Shown here piece by piece: positions 11,305 through 21,078 of a stretch of 64,000 bases of DNA. Source of the stretch: Sphaerulina vaccinii (lineage: Eukaryota > Ascomycota > Dothideomycetes > Mycosphaerellales > Mycosphaerellaceae); contig JAKUDP010000006.1 of assembly GCA_022570795.1 (NCBI GenBank), positions 806,001-870,000 of the forward strand, given 5' to 3'. The notes below the pieces were generated by a model. The model saw only the letters and a list, made by a program, of their open reading frames with translations, had not been told where the DNA came from and searched no databases. Each line of letters begins with the position of its first letter. Position 1 is the stretch's first letter. A program made the position numbers and the translations under genes.

Positions 11305-12735
11305 ATGACAAATTCTGAGAAGAAGCCTCAGAGACCAAGTCCGCAAGTCCGGAAAGTTGTAGAGGGCTCAAGATCCAACACCAGAACACTCTTCCAACTT
11401 ATCCTAATTCTGACTCTGGTCATATCTGGCTACTTCACATTCGACCCAGACAACCTCAGACGATACCTCCCAACAGAGACTTCTTCAAGAACAACAACAC
11501 CTTCCCATCTAACAGGAGCCCGAAAGATCCTTTACGAGAACCCACTCATAGATGGCCACAACGACTTACTAATCCTTCTACGAGCTCTCTATGGCAATAA
11601 AATCTACTCCAAGAACTTCACTCAAGCCTTCGAACACGGCGGTCTGCCCGGACACTTCGACGTCCCACGTGCTAAAGCCGGCCAAATAGGTGGATCCTTC
11701 TGGTCTGCTTATATTCCTTGTCCAGCCGATGGTTTAGATTTCAGCGATGCGAATTATGCTCCGTTCGTGAAAGCGACTCTCGAACAATTGGATCTCTTCA
11801 ATCGGCTAGCAGAGAGGTATCCGAAGTATTTCACTCTGCCCAAGAATGCTGCTGAAGCGGAGAAGAACTTCAAAGCTGGGAAGCTGATTTCACCTCTTGC
11901 TATCGAAGGACTGCATCAGATTGGCAACTCTCTCGCCACTTTAAGATTATACCACTCACTTGGAGTGAGATATGCGACCCTAAACTGGAATTGTCATAAT
12001 CGCTATTCTGACGCTGCTGTCGTATCTATTAATGGCACAAGTCAGAGATCAAAACCTTACTGGGATGGCGTGAGTCCTGAAGGAAGAGAATTGATCAAAG
12101 AGATGAATCGTTTAGGCATGCTGGTTGATTTGAGCCATGTCAGTCCTGATACGATGCGCGACGTCTTGGGCGGGACAACAGAAGAAAAAGGTTGGGCTGG
12201 AAGTGCAGCGCCTCCGATTTTCAGTCATTCGTCAGTATATTCTATCTGTCCGCATCCGAGGAACGTGCCAGATGATGTGTTGGATCTGGTCAAGAAGAAG
12301 AATTCGGTTGTGATGATCAATTTCGCTCCGGACTTCATTTCTTGCAAGGATATTGGAGCTAAGAATGGTCTGCCGGAGTATGTTGATGAGACGAATACGA
12401 TTGAGAGAGTTGTGGAACATGTCATGTACGTTGGTGAGAGGATCGGATACGATCATGTTGGTCTGGGGTCAGATTTCGATGGTATTCCTACTACACCGAG
12501 AGGACTGGATGATGTGTCGAAGTATCCGGATCTTATTGATTTGTTGTTGAGTAAAGGCGTGTCCGAGAAGGATGCAGCGAAGGTCGCTGGGAGGAACTTG
12601 TTGAGAGTCTGGCATGAAGCGGATAGGGTCGCTGCGAAATTGCAGAAGGAGATTGATCCTGTTGAGGATACTATTGGGAATAAGATCAGTGATATTACTG
12701 TTGATAGTGGTAGTGATCTGATAGGAGAGTTGTAG
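11305..12735 (+). CDS. membrane-anchored renal-type dipeptidase (M19)
   Basis: Single exon, 476 residues from the ATG at 11305 (an upstream in-frame ATG at 11245 would add 20 residues). A hydrophobic anchor at about residues 29-46 (TLFQLILILTLVISGYFTF) implies a type II or secretory-pathway membrane protein. The catalytic domain shows the dinuclear zinc ligands of peptidase family M19: H85 and D87 (DGHND), E201 (AIEGLHQIG), H277 (VDLSHVS), H307 (FSHSS) and the Asp of GSDFDG (389-391). M19 enzymes hydrolyse dipeptides, including those with a C-terminal D-residue. Length fits fungal members (~400-480). Substrate cannot be read from sequence. The gene is complete, without introns. Confidence 0.92.
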   Translation: MTNSEKKPQRPSPQVRKVVEGSRSNTRTLFQLILILTLVISGYFTFDPDNLRRYLPTETSSRTTTPSHLTGARKILYENPLIDGHNDLLILLRALYGNKIYSKNFTQAFEHGGLPGHFDVPRAKAGQIGGSFWSAYIPCPADGLDFSDANYAPFVKATLEQLDLFNRLAERYPKYFTLPKNAAEAEKNFKAGKLISPLAIEGLHQIGNSLATLRLYHSLGVRYATLNWNCHNRYSDAAVVSINGTSQRSKPYWDGVSPEGRELIKEMNRLGMLVDLSHVSPDTMRDVLGGTTEEKGWAGSAAPPIFSHSSVYSICPHPRNVPDDVLDLVKKKNSVVMINFAPDFISCKDIGAKNGLPEYVDETNTIERVVEHVMYVGERIGYDHVGLGSDFDGIPTTPRGLDDVSKYPDLIDLLLSKGVSEKDAAKVAGRNLLRVWHEADRVAAKLQKEIDPVEDTIGNKISDITVDSGSDLIGEL

Positions 12736-12883
12736 AGAGTCAGGACTTGAGTAAGATACAGATACAGATAGAAATCATGGCTAGAGTGTCAAGTCCAATG
12801 AGTGAAACACTCGTCGCTCTCTTCGCTTTTTTCAAACTCCCCAATGGCCACGTCCTTTCGAATTGCTTCGCCCAACTCATTTG

Positions 12884-14872
12884 TCAAATCTGCTTGAAAG
12901 CCCAACCCGGCTCTCCGCCCATGAAAGTGCTGTACTGGTTAGCTGAGCCTCCCACCTTACCCGAGACGGCAACGTCTTCCTGGAGAGCGGGACCTGGCTT
13001 GACTCCAAAGATGGAAGCTCCAGCTGGGTCTTTTGAACCATGCCCAGTGCCAGCACTCATCGCAGAAGCCTTGGTCACTTCCTCAGCACGCGAACCGAAG
13101 CTCTGTGGTAAGTCTTGCATGTCTACATCGTCCTTGAGTCCTGGAGTAGCAGTGTTGCTGACCTGCGGAGCGTCGGCAGCTCCGAAACTGGGTCTAGTAG
13201 GCCGCGGTGGCAGTGCGGCAGCTGCGCGCTGGAATGGATTTGGTGGGAACGGTCGTAAGACGCTGTCGTCCTTGAGCGCTAGAGCGGGAATACCGAAGTC
13301 CTGAGCAGAACCGTTGCGAAACTCGCTCGGAACACGACTCTCGACTTCTGGTACTTTGGAGAGGATGCTCGAAGTCGACTTGAGAACATCGATAGGTGAA
13401 GCCCCAGACTGGGCAAGGTGGTTGAGCAATCTGCTGTTCTCCTCGTCCTTCTTGCGCTTTTCAGCTGCGGACGCCTTTAGCTTCTTCTGGAGATCGTTGA
13501 TCGTGTCCATGAGCTTCTCGTTCTGGTTCGATTGCGAGGTCAGCGTATTATTGAGAGCGAAGACTTTACGCTGGGCTTCGACAACTCGCTGCTGGGACTC
13601 TGCAGAGTTATTGGCTTGGAGTCCCCACTTGGCGTCCAGCTCGCGCATGGCTGCAGCGTGTATAGCCTGCATGCTCTTGATCTCGTTCGCGTGCTTCTCC
13701 TGCAAGAGCCTGTTGTCGTTGAACTGGTAGTGGTATTTCTTCTTGCTGTCTTCGATCTTGGACTTGGCGTTCTCCACACAATCGCCGTACTTCTTGTTGG
13801 CTCTGTTCAGCTCCTCGCATGTCTTCATGTACGTTTTGTTCATGTCGTTGTGCTGCGTCTCTGCGGCATTGACCTTAGCCTTCAGATGGATGATCTCCGC
13901 AGAGAGACGCTGTCCCTTCTTGGTGAGCTCGTCGATCTCTTTGTCCTTGGTCTTGACGTCCTCCTTGAGATCCTTAACAGCCTCGCGTGCCTTCGCTCCT
14001 CCATGCTTCTTTCCCTCGTTCACATCTGCTTTGAGTTCCTGGACTTCGACCTTCCACTCGTCCTTTGCATCTCGAAGTGCTTCCAGTGTCTCTTCGAGCT
14101 TCTCGGTCTTGGCCTTCAGCCTCGCCTCCAGGTTTCTCTTTGCAGTATCGTACTTTCCTGAAAGACGCTTCTCGATAGAGGCTGATTTGACGTTGAGCTT
14201 CTCTATGAAGTCTGCCTGAATGGCAGCCTTGATCTTGGATGAGATATTGTCACGCCACTCATTCTCCTTAGCGACTTGAGTCTTCTTTGCGCTAGCCTTG
14301 CTCTCCAGCGTCTGTTCAAGCATGATCTTCTCGGCTCTCAGACTGTCCCGACTCTCCTCAAGCTCATCCCGCTCGGTCTCGGTCTCTGCAAGTTTCTCCT
14401 TGAGCTCTTTGATCAGTGCTGTCTTCCTTCCTATAATAGCGTTTGCTTTCTCCTTGAGCTCTGGTATAGTCTCTTCCTTCTTGGGCTTCTCCTCGACTTT
14501 CTTGCCCTCTCCAGTCGCGCTGCCTTCTTCGATGGTCTTGGCTTTCTTCGCCGGCTCACCTTGAGCCTCAGCTGATGCTGGTCTCTTCGTTCCACGCTGC
14601 TCGTCAGTACCGGCATCGGGTTCCTTGACATCTGCGATCTTTCTCGGCATGAGAGGCTGGTCGTCGCTAGACGCTGTAGCTGACTGCAGCGAGTACCGGG
14701 ATGCGTTGTCGTCAGACAAAACAACAACTGAACCTGGAGTAGCTGGGTGAGTGGCGGCCTCGACCTCGGGCTTGATATCTGGTTGCTCCGTGGTCTCCAT
14801 GATGGTAGATTGCATGGGAGTGATGGTCATTGGCGGAGGAGAACTGGTGTTGGAAGTGTTGTCGGAGGACAT
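12884..14872 (-). CDS. long coiled-coil protein
   Basis: Single exon, 662 residues from the ATG at 14872 (MSSDNTSNTSSPPP). An upstream in-frame ATG at 14923 would add 17 residues, but the shorter start is preferred because the extra stretch lies in leader-like sequence. The N-terminal ~110 residues are Ser/Thr/Pro-rich with an NLS-like cluster (GTKRPASAEAQGEPAKKAK). About residues 125-500 form an almost continuous Glu/Lys-rich coiled coil with heptad-like spacing. The C-terminal ~150 residues are low complexity with PPRPTRPSFG and SFGSRAEE. The architecture suggests a nuclear or cytoskeletal scaffold; I do not recognise an orthologue. Three 250-bp tandem units lie in its upstream region. It converges on the dipeptidase gene with only 148 bp between stops. 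Confidence 0.85.
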   Translation of the reverse strand: MSSDNTSNTSSPPPMTITPMQSTIMETTEQPDIKPEVEAATHPATPGSVVVLSDDNASRYSLQSATASSDDQPLMPRKIADVKEPDAGTDEQRGTKRPASAEAQGEPAKKAKTIEEGSATGEGKKVEEKPKKEETIPELKEKANAIIGRKTALIKELKEKLAETETERDELEESRDSLRAEKIMLEQTLESKASAKKTQVAKENEWRDNISSKIKAAIQADFIEKLNVKSASIEKRLSGKYDTAKRNLEARLKAKTEKLEETLEALRDAKDEWKVEVQELKADVNEGKKHGGAKAREAVKDLKEDVKTKDKEIDELTKKGQRLSAEIIHLKAKVNAAETQHNDMNKTYMKTCEELNRANKKYGDCVENAKSKIEDSKKKYHYQFNDNRLLQEKHANEIKSMQAIHAAAMRELDAKWGLQANNSAESQQRVVEAQRKVFALNNTLTSQSNQNEKLMDTINDLQKKLKASAAEKRKKDEENSRLLNHLAQSGASPIDVLKSTSSILSKVPEVESRVPSEFRNGSAQDFGIPALALKDDSVLRPFPPNPFQRAAAALPPRPTRPSFGAADAPQVSNTATPGLKDDVDMQDLPQSFGSRAEEVTKASAMSAGTGHGSKDPAGASIFGVKPGPALQEDVAVSGKVGGSANQYSTFMGGEPGWAFKQI

Positions 14873-16270
14873 GTTGATGTTTGAAGTAGAGCAAAGTTGG
14901 AGTGAAAGTCGTCGGAGGTGCACTTATAGGCAGTGATTAAGGGTCCGAACGCGACTCGCCTCACCTGTTGTGGATGTACGAGGCGATGTGGCGGGTGCCT
15001 CGATTGATGTCGGAGCTATGATCGTGAGAAAGAAGCTGTAGCCAGACCGATATGCCAAGCTCTCAAGAGAATAGCGTTGTTCTGCGTCGAGGTCAACTCG
15101 GTTCGAAAGATGCCTGTCCGATGCTGGTGTCCGAAGTGGGATGAAGTTGATGTGGAAGTCGTCGAAGGTAAACTTAGGCAGTGAGTAGGGGTCCAAACGC
15201 AGCTCGCTTGAAGCGTTGTGTACTTACGAGGCGGTGTGCTGCGTATCGTAAGTGATCTCGGAGTTGTGATCGAGGCAGGAAGGTCTGCAAGCAGAAGAAT
15301 GTGGTGGCTGCTCTGGTAGAGTTGTTTTGTTATGCGTCGGGTAGCACGAGGTTCATATGAGCCAGACTGATGCCGATGTCGAAAGTGGAGTGAAGTTGTA
15401 GTGGAAGTTGTTGAATGAGAACTTATAGCCACGATCAGGGTCCAGCTACAGTTCGTTCACCAGTCTTGCCTGTACGAGGCAGTATGCTGTGTGCTGTGAA
15501 TGATACCGTGGCTTTGATCGAGTCGGTATGGTCTAGATCCGGGAATGATCAGATTGGCAGTGAGTCGACTGGTATTGCGTCTCGAAGTCGATTGGAAGGA
15601 GGAAATGTCGGGAAGGATACGAGTGCTTAGTGGGAGCGTGCGAGTGTTTGTCTTTGTGCCGGCGGAACGCAGTCGCGTAGAGATGCGATATGTATGCAGC
15701 GCCTGTGGGGCTTGGTAAGTCGAGTCGCGTGGTGCTGTATTCGCTATACGCCTTGCAGAATGGTATACCGCGGTGCCTTATGCTCGATGTCGGATAGCGA
15801 GTGTCGATCAGGATGTTGTGATCAGAATGTTGTTGAAGGACCTGGATGTCGTTGTCAACTCGAATGTCGGATGTAAGTTGAAGTAAGTGTGAGCAGGAAA
15901 AGAAGAAGTACAATACTTAACCTACTGAATGTAAGCTGCTGCAAAGTGAAACGAATGGGTAGCTCCGAAGTGAGGTCTCAAGAGAAGACAATTCATAGCA
16001 GACAGCTGCAAAGCTGGCTTCACTCGCAGCTGCAGTCTGCTTCGGAGCTTCACACGCCGTTGTGGCAGGAGCGTGCCTGCCTGATCGTTTCTGAGAGCGG
16101 TTCTTCGGAGTGCAGTCTGCTGATCAGACCTTGGGTGCCGTAGTGCGTAGCATATGCGTGGAGTGGTCATCAGCGATCTCGATCTGACTGTCTCCAAGAA
16201 CAGTTCGTGTCGCCGGCTCCTGCTGCTGGCTGTCCGGATGCCATGGTCCATGGCAGATGCGCCGAGAAGC
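14873..16270. other. intergenic region between the two coiled-coil genes
   Basis: About 1.4 kb holding the tandem array and then about 640 bp without a supported gene. Minus-strand frames here (14924-15196, 15016-15432) are repeats of one another and follow the array, so they are not counted as genes. Confidence 0.6.
14881..15630 (+). repeat. three degenerate 250-bp tandem units
   Basis: Matching blocks recur at a spacing of 250 bp: GTGGAAGTCGTCG-like sequence at about 14900, 15150 and 15400, each followed by ACTTATAGGCAGTGA-like, GGGTCCNAACGC-like and TACGAGGC-like blocks in the same order. Similarity is imperfect, so the duplication is old. The first unit begins just upstream of the coiled-coil gene start at 14872, so the array is a multiplied 5' leader/promoter segment. 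A further weaker match ends near 15880. Confidence 0.7.
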
Positions 16271-17560
16271 TCATCTCGCCAAAGCAACCAACCTCCCATT
16301 CTCCTCATTCAACCTTTCGATCAACTTCTCCTGCTCCTCCGCAATACCCTCCAGAGTCTCAGCTCTCCTATTGCTTGCAGCGAGTTCTCTCTTCCGCTCC
16401 TCAACCTCGCGAGAGCTTGAGAAGTCTTTCTGCTCAAACTCCCGTAACTTCTTATCTCGACCCGCAATTTCACATCTCAAAGTCTCAAGAGTTCCCTTCG
16501 TCCGCGCGGTATCGTTCTGATAGCCCTTGACCATTCTCACGGACGAGAGAGCTTGAGCTTCGAGACACGTACGAGTGTAGTCGTCTGCGGAAGCGGCCAT
16601 GACGGCTTCGAAATGCGTTATGAGGTTTTGTTGGTCGGTTATGGAGGATTCGAGTTCGGAGATTACCTGGAAGTAAAGGCTTAGCAAGTATGTCTGAAAC
16701 CGCGGGTTGTCTCAATAGTGTCTTTTCTCGAGCTCGGCGCCCGAGTGAGTGCGAGCTTGGGGAGATACTGAAGAGAGGGCATGTACTACTTTGCTTACAT
16801 TTGTCAGGCGTAGGACTTCCTGTTCCGCGTTCTCAGCGCGTACACGCTGCTCCTTGACTGCATTGGCTCCAAAGCGTAGTAGCTCATCCTGTGTGGCGGC
16901 GTGGGCATCAGCTGCGGCTTTGACATCGGCGACTTCGGAGATGGACTTGTGGTTGCGGCTAGCGAGTTGACTGCGAAGGGTCGTGAGCTCATTGTGATCA
17001 ATGGAGGCCTGGCGTCTACATTTGCCGATGATCCCATGTGCGCTGGTGAGCCTGGCGGCGATATGATTGACTTCCTCTTTCTTTTCGCCAACTTTTCCGT
17101 GCAGCATTGTAATCTGTTCCTTCTGTCGTATATCTCGCAGCTCGAGTTCGGCAATGATGTCTTCTGCCGGCTTGGTTCGGCGCTCTGTGTGGCCGTGGTG
17201 GCGGCTACTCTCGAAGAGGTCGCCACGGGGTGTGCGATATGGGTTGTCGCCACGGCGTGCGCGATGTGCGAGTTGCTTGTCTGCTCTGTGTACTGGTATC
17301 GCTTGAGGCGGCATGCTCGGAAAAGTGACACGACCAGATTCGGCCTCCATTCTTGTAGCAGAGGCGCCGCCTTGCTCGCCCATATCATCTATTTGAGGAA
17401 GACGAACATCCATTCTTCTTCGGCCTTCCTGCTGTGATTGCTTGTATTCGAGTCTCCTACGGTCCTCTTCTTCTTCGCGCTCCATCTGAAGGCGGTTACG
17501 TTCGAAATTCTTGGCCGTTGCGAGGCGATAGCTTGCCCTCGATTGTGATGGCTGCTGCAT
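16271..17560 (-). CDS. second coiled-coil protein
   Basis: Two exons, 385 residues, start 17560 (MQQPSQSRASYRL), intron 16667-16798 (132 bp, GTAAGC donor, GCTAAG branch, TTCCAG acceptor), stop TGA at 16271. An alternative acceptor 27 bases upstream would add nine in-frame residues. Charged coiled-coil stretches run from about residue 20 (NFERNRLQMEREEEEDRRR) and again over most of the last 230 residues (LEEREL-type heptads, e.g. REVEERKRELAASNRRAETL). The frame remains open upstream to an ATG at 17704. That longer form would begin with an Arg/Ser/Thr-rich, acid-free ~45-residue segment resembling a mitochondrial presequence, so the start is uncertain. No family recognised. Confidence 0.75.
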
Positions 17561-17893
17561 ATTCCAAAAGAATCTTGAAGATGTTGTCGAAATGACGAAA
17601 GTCGAAGTGGCGATTGTTGAGAAGTTGAGAGCTCTACAAACGCTGCCACGCGTGATCCTTGCAACGCGTCGTGGAAACATGCATGACACTAACGCCATCT
17701 GCAAGTATGCGCATTTCCTACACGCGATCAGTCAACTCCACAAGAGATCAGCAATCGCGTAGTCAAATGTCCGAACTGCAATCTTCTGTCTCGAATGCCG
17801 CATCGCCCAGTGCCTAGCTCGATTCTCCATCCGCCGCGAGTTAGTATAAAGAAGACCTGGGGTGTAATATTATTCGTACTGAGACCGTAAGCA
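17561..17893. other. short intergenic region
   Basis: Holds the leader of the 16271-17560 gene, or its extended N-terminus if the 17704 ATG is used, and the 3' end of the ligase gene. A TATAAA-like AGTATAAAG occurs near 17843. Nothing else is supported. Confidence 0.4.
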
Positions 17894-19616
17894 CTACAAC
17901 TTCGCCTTCCCACTCTTCTTAGCCTCCTCCCCCTGATACTTAACCTTCAACATCCTCCTCAAAATCTTGCCACTCACACTCTTCGGAATCTCATTCGTAA
18001 ATTTCACTCCACCTCTCAATTTCTTATGACTTGCCACTTTCTTATTCAACCAATCTACAATCTCTTTCTCCACTGTAGGACTGGCATCAACACCTTGCTT
18101 CAATACCACATAAGCCAGGGGAACCTCTGTCGCAAGTTCTTCTTTGAAAATACCCAACACAGCTACATCGTCAATCTTGTCGTGCGATACGAGATAGCCT
18201 TCGAGTTCGGCCGGAGGAACTTGGAAACCTTTGTACTTGATCAATTCCTTAACGCGATCTGTGATGAAGAAGTTTCCGTTTTTGTCTTGATAGCCTACGT
18301 CTCCTGTCTTGAAGTATCCGTCTTCAGTCAAAGCGTTCTTGGTACCTTCTGTATTGTTAAGGTAGCCTTTGAAGATGTTGGGGCCTGAGAGCCAGAGTTC
18401 TCCAACTTCGCCTTGTTGGACTTCTTTCTCTTCTGGGGACATGTATTTCGCTGTCATGTTGGGTAATAAGGTGCCTACAGATCCCATGGCGGTCTGCCAG
18501 CTATCCCAAGGTTGGGTGTGAGTTGTTGGGGAGGTTTCGGAGAGTCCGTAGCCTTGTTTGATAGGCACTCCGATGCGTTTGTATGTAGCTTCTACGAGCT
18601 CTCGTGTCAAGGGGGCTGCGCCACTGTTCATCATTCGGAGAGAAGAGAGGTCGTATTTCTCAACGATGGGGTGTTTCGTAAGCAAAAGGACAACAGGTGG
18701 AACGACATAACTCATGGTGATCTTGTGTTCTTGGACGATTCGGCACCAGGCTTCGATCTCGAACTTTGGTAGGACAACGCACTTGAAGCCACGGTAGAAG
18801 CATTGATGGATCAGACATGTGAGGCCGTAGATGTGGAAGAAGGGCAGGAAAGCCAGGATAGCGTCTCCGTCTGGGCGTCCTTCTGCGGCTTGCCATTTGA
18901 GTGGTTCTTCGCCGGCTGTTACTTGCATTACGTTGGCGACGATGTTGCGGTGGGATAGCATCACTCCCTTGGGCAAGCCAGTAGTACCAGACGAGTAGAC
19001 CAGGAAAGCCAAGTCCTTGTCTGGGTTGACTTTTGCTCTGCGGTATCGTTGGGTGCCAGAGATGTTACGAACCGAAGAGAAGTGCTTAATCCTGCCAGCT
19101 GGGTCCTTCTCATCTCCGATCAGGGCAATACGATCTTCTGGTATGCCTACTTTCTTCGCAGCTGCTTTGGCTTGATCCAACTGGGCGAGCTGTGTGAGGA
19201 GTGCCTTTGCTCCACTGTCCTTGAGCTGATATGCCAATTCATCGACAGTATAGCCTGGATTGGCTGGAGACACGATGCCTCCAGCCCAGTGTGTACCCCA
19301 TGTTACTGCTGGCGTGTCTATGCAGTTGGGAGTGTACAGAGCCAATACATCGCCCTTCTGCCAATCCCATAGTCCTTTCAATCCCTTGCCAAAGTCGATT
19401 GCGGCCTGTTTCGTCTGGGCATAGTTGTAGGAGCGATTCGTCGCCGGATCGACGTATATTGCTATCACTACTATCAGTATAGTGTAGCATTGCACAAGTG
19501 ATACACCTCCACCCACCTTTGTCGTCTGGGAAGTCGCGGTCCTTTCGTTCGAAGAGGAAGTCCCAAAGGCCTACATCAGGGATGCTGAGCTCGGGATACT
19601 CGGACTTGGAGGGCAT
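17894..19616 (-). CDS. 4-coumarate:CoA ligase-like acyl-CoA synthetase, PTS1
   Basis: Two exons, 555 residues: start 19616 (MPSKSEYPELSIPD), intron 19462-19516 (GTGGGT...GATAG), stop TAG at 17894. It belongs to the ANL superfamily, which makes acyl-AMP and then acyl-CoA from a carboxylic acid, ATP and CoA. Diagnostic motifs are the phosphate-binding loop YSSGTTGLPKG, LPFFHIYGL, the GYGLSETSP adenine-site motif, the YFKTGD aspartate motif, DRVKELIKYKGFQVPPAELE and the catalytic lysine in SVSGKILRR. The last three residues, AKL, fit the peroxisomal PTS1 signal, so peroxisomal location is likely. Fungal members act on phenylpropanoid, fatty or other carboxylic acids; the substrate is not readable here. 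Divergent from ATP11. Confidence 0.93.
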
Positions 19617-19840
19617 GGCTACGGTATAGTATGAATGTAGAACAGCCCGATGCTGCAGGTAGACGAAACTCCATTGTGGCAGGTTGACCAGAGGTTCGTT
19701 GGGTCAGCAGGTCAGTCTAATGCCAATGGCCGAGGCATGTTCACGATATCCACATCTTATCGCCGCCAACCACGTGACCATATGTTGAATGTTTGAGCTG
19801 TTCGGAGCTGTCTGATGTTGTATCACCAAGGATCATCAAA
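19617..19840. promoter_or_regulatory. divergent promoter with CACGTG box
   Basis: The 224 bp between the ligase (minus) and ATP11 (plus) ATGs contain a CACGTG E-box at 19771-19776, about 65 bp from the ATP11 ATG, and nearby TTATCG (GATA-type). CACGTG is bound by bHLH factors such as Cbf1 in other fungi; use here is inference. Confidence 0.45.
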
Positions 19841-20806
19841 ATGAGTGCATCTTCATTACTGTTCAGACGAGCAGCCTCTCGAGCTCAAACCCCGTTCTGC
19901 CAACGAAGATGGGCTCAGGTCCACGATGTGCGCTTCTTCGCGTTACATCCTCCTCTCAACGACAAAATTCAGGAACGATATCGTGATAAACTGCGGCAAA
20001 AGGCCAAAGAGAAGGGCGTCGACGATGTGGAAGATTTGAAGCAAGTCTACCAAGACAGAATCACAAACCTACGGAAAGAGAGTCTGGTGCCTGGTCTCAA
20101 TGCTCCCTTGATAGAACAACAACCGCCTACGCCCGAAAATGTCAGTTCGAGCATCCCATATCAACCTCCGCCGCCACCGCAACCTCTAGTCGATCCTGCT
20201 ATCCAGAAAGTAGCAAAGAGCGAAAGTCCTGTCAAGACTCTCTCATCCTTCGTTGATGTCGAAAAGACTGCACAACTTCCTCAGAAAGAGATCGAGACGA
20301 TATGGAGATTACGACATGTTCGAGATCCGCAGTCCCTATGCGCAGCTATGCAAGCGGATACCTTCAAGAGGATACTACAAACTGCGAAGAAGCACCCTCA
20401 ATTTATTCTCCCTCTACCCCGAGCTGAGCAAGGCGCCGAGATACATTTCCTACAATGGACGTTTCCTACTGAGACGACTGCTACGGTACTCTTTACGCAT
20501 CTCGCAGAGTTCAAGATGAGAGGGGAGTATGCGCAGCCACATACGACGATTACGCATCATCTGGATTTGCTAGATCAGAAGGGGCTGGTGTTGTTGGAGG
20601 GAAGAGTACAGGAGAACAGGGGTATCAGTGTTGATGAGGGCAAGTTCTTGCTCATGAACTTGCAGAAGTTCTATGGGTTTGAGGCGATCAGTTCCGTGGC
20701 GAAGGAGAGTAAGGAGAAGAGAGGGAAGTTGATGGAGCAGTTTAGTGGAGGTGATGAGACTTTTAATGTGGAAGAGTTGTTGGAGGAGGCGGAGAAGGTG
20801 CCATGA
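19841..20806 (+). CDS. ATP11: mitochondrial F1-ATPase assembly factor ATP11
   Basis: Single exon, 321 residues from the ATG at 19841 (context ATCAAAATGAG); an upstream in-frame ATG at 19793 is less likely. Residues 1-20 (MSASSLLFRRAASRAQTPFC) are a typical Arg/Ser-rich mitochondrial presequence. The conserved ATP11 domain covers about residues 140-300, with KTLSSFVDVEK, EIETIWRLRH, FILPLPR, EIHFLQWTFP, LFTHLAEFKMRGEYAQPHTT and a C-terminal MNLQKFYG. ATP11 is a matrix chaperone that binds free F1 beta subunits during F1 assembly. A Pro-rich linker separates presequence and domain. Its TGA overlaps, as ATGA, an ATG of the next open frame, but the downstream gene probably starts at 21079. Confidence 0.93.
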   Translation: MSASSLLFRRAASRAQTPFCQRRWAQVHDVRFFALHPPLNDKIQERYRDKLRQKAKEKGVDDVEDLKQVYQDRITNLRKESLVPGLNAPLIEQQPPTPENVSSSIPYQPPPPPQPLVDPAIQKVAKSESPVKTLSSFVDVEKTAQLPQKEIETIWRLRHVRDPQSLCAAMQADTFKRILQTAKKHPQFILPLPRAEQGAEIHFLQWTFPTETTATVLFTHLAEFKMRGEYAQPHTTITHHLDLLDQKGLVLLEGRVQENRGISVDEGKFLLMNLQKFYGFEAISSVAKESKEKRGKLMEQFSGGDETFNVEELLEEAEKVP

Positions 20807-21078
20807 GTGAAGTCAGGTCCAATCGTTCACCTCTCACTTCGACAAGCTCTCACTCTGTGATCTCAGCATCACTTACTCACTTGCTGGCAGCCATCGCTAG
20901 CGGCAGACTCCGAAGCGTGTACTACTTAAGTCCACTACTTCTGCGCTGTTCAAACCGCTTCCTTCTCAACAACATCAACATCGACACATCGCCACCCGGC
21001 ACGACGACTCTTGGTCCCACATCTCTTACCTCAGCAGTCAAGACAACGCCTGGTGCTGAAGCAGCACAGCTTGCCACG

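Noticed and set aside
13532..14161. 209-codon plus-strand frame antisense to the coiled-coil gene
   Set aside because: It mirrors Lys/Glu-rich codons as Leu/Phe/Ser runs; the coding signal belongs to the minus strand.
16901..17437. 178-codon plus-strand frame antisense to the second coiled-coil gene
   Set aside because: Same antisense artefact of GAG/AAG-rich coding; no start context or motifs.
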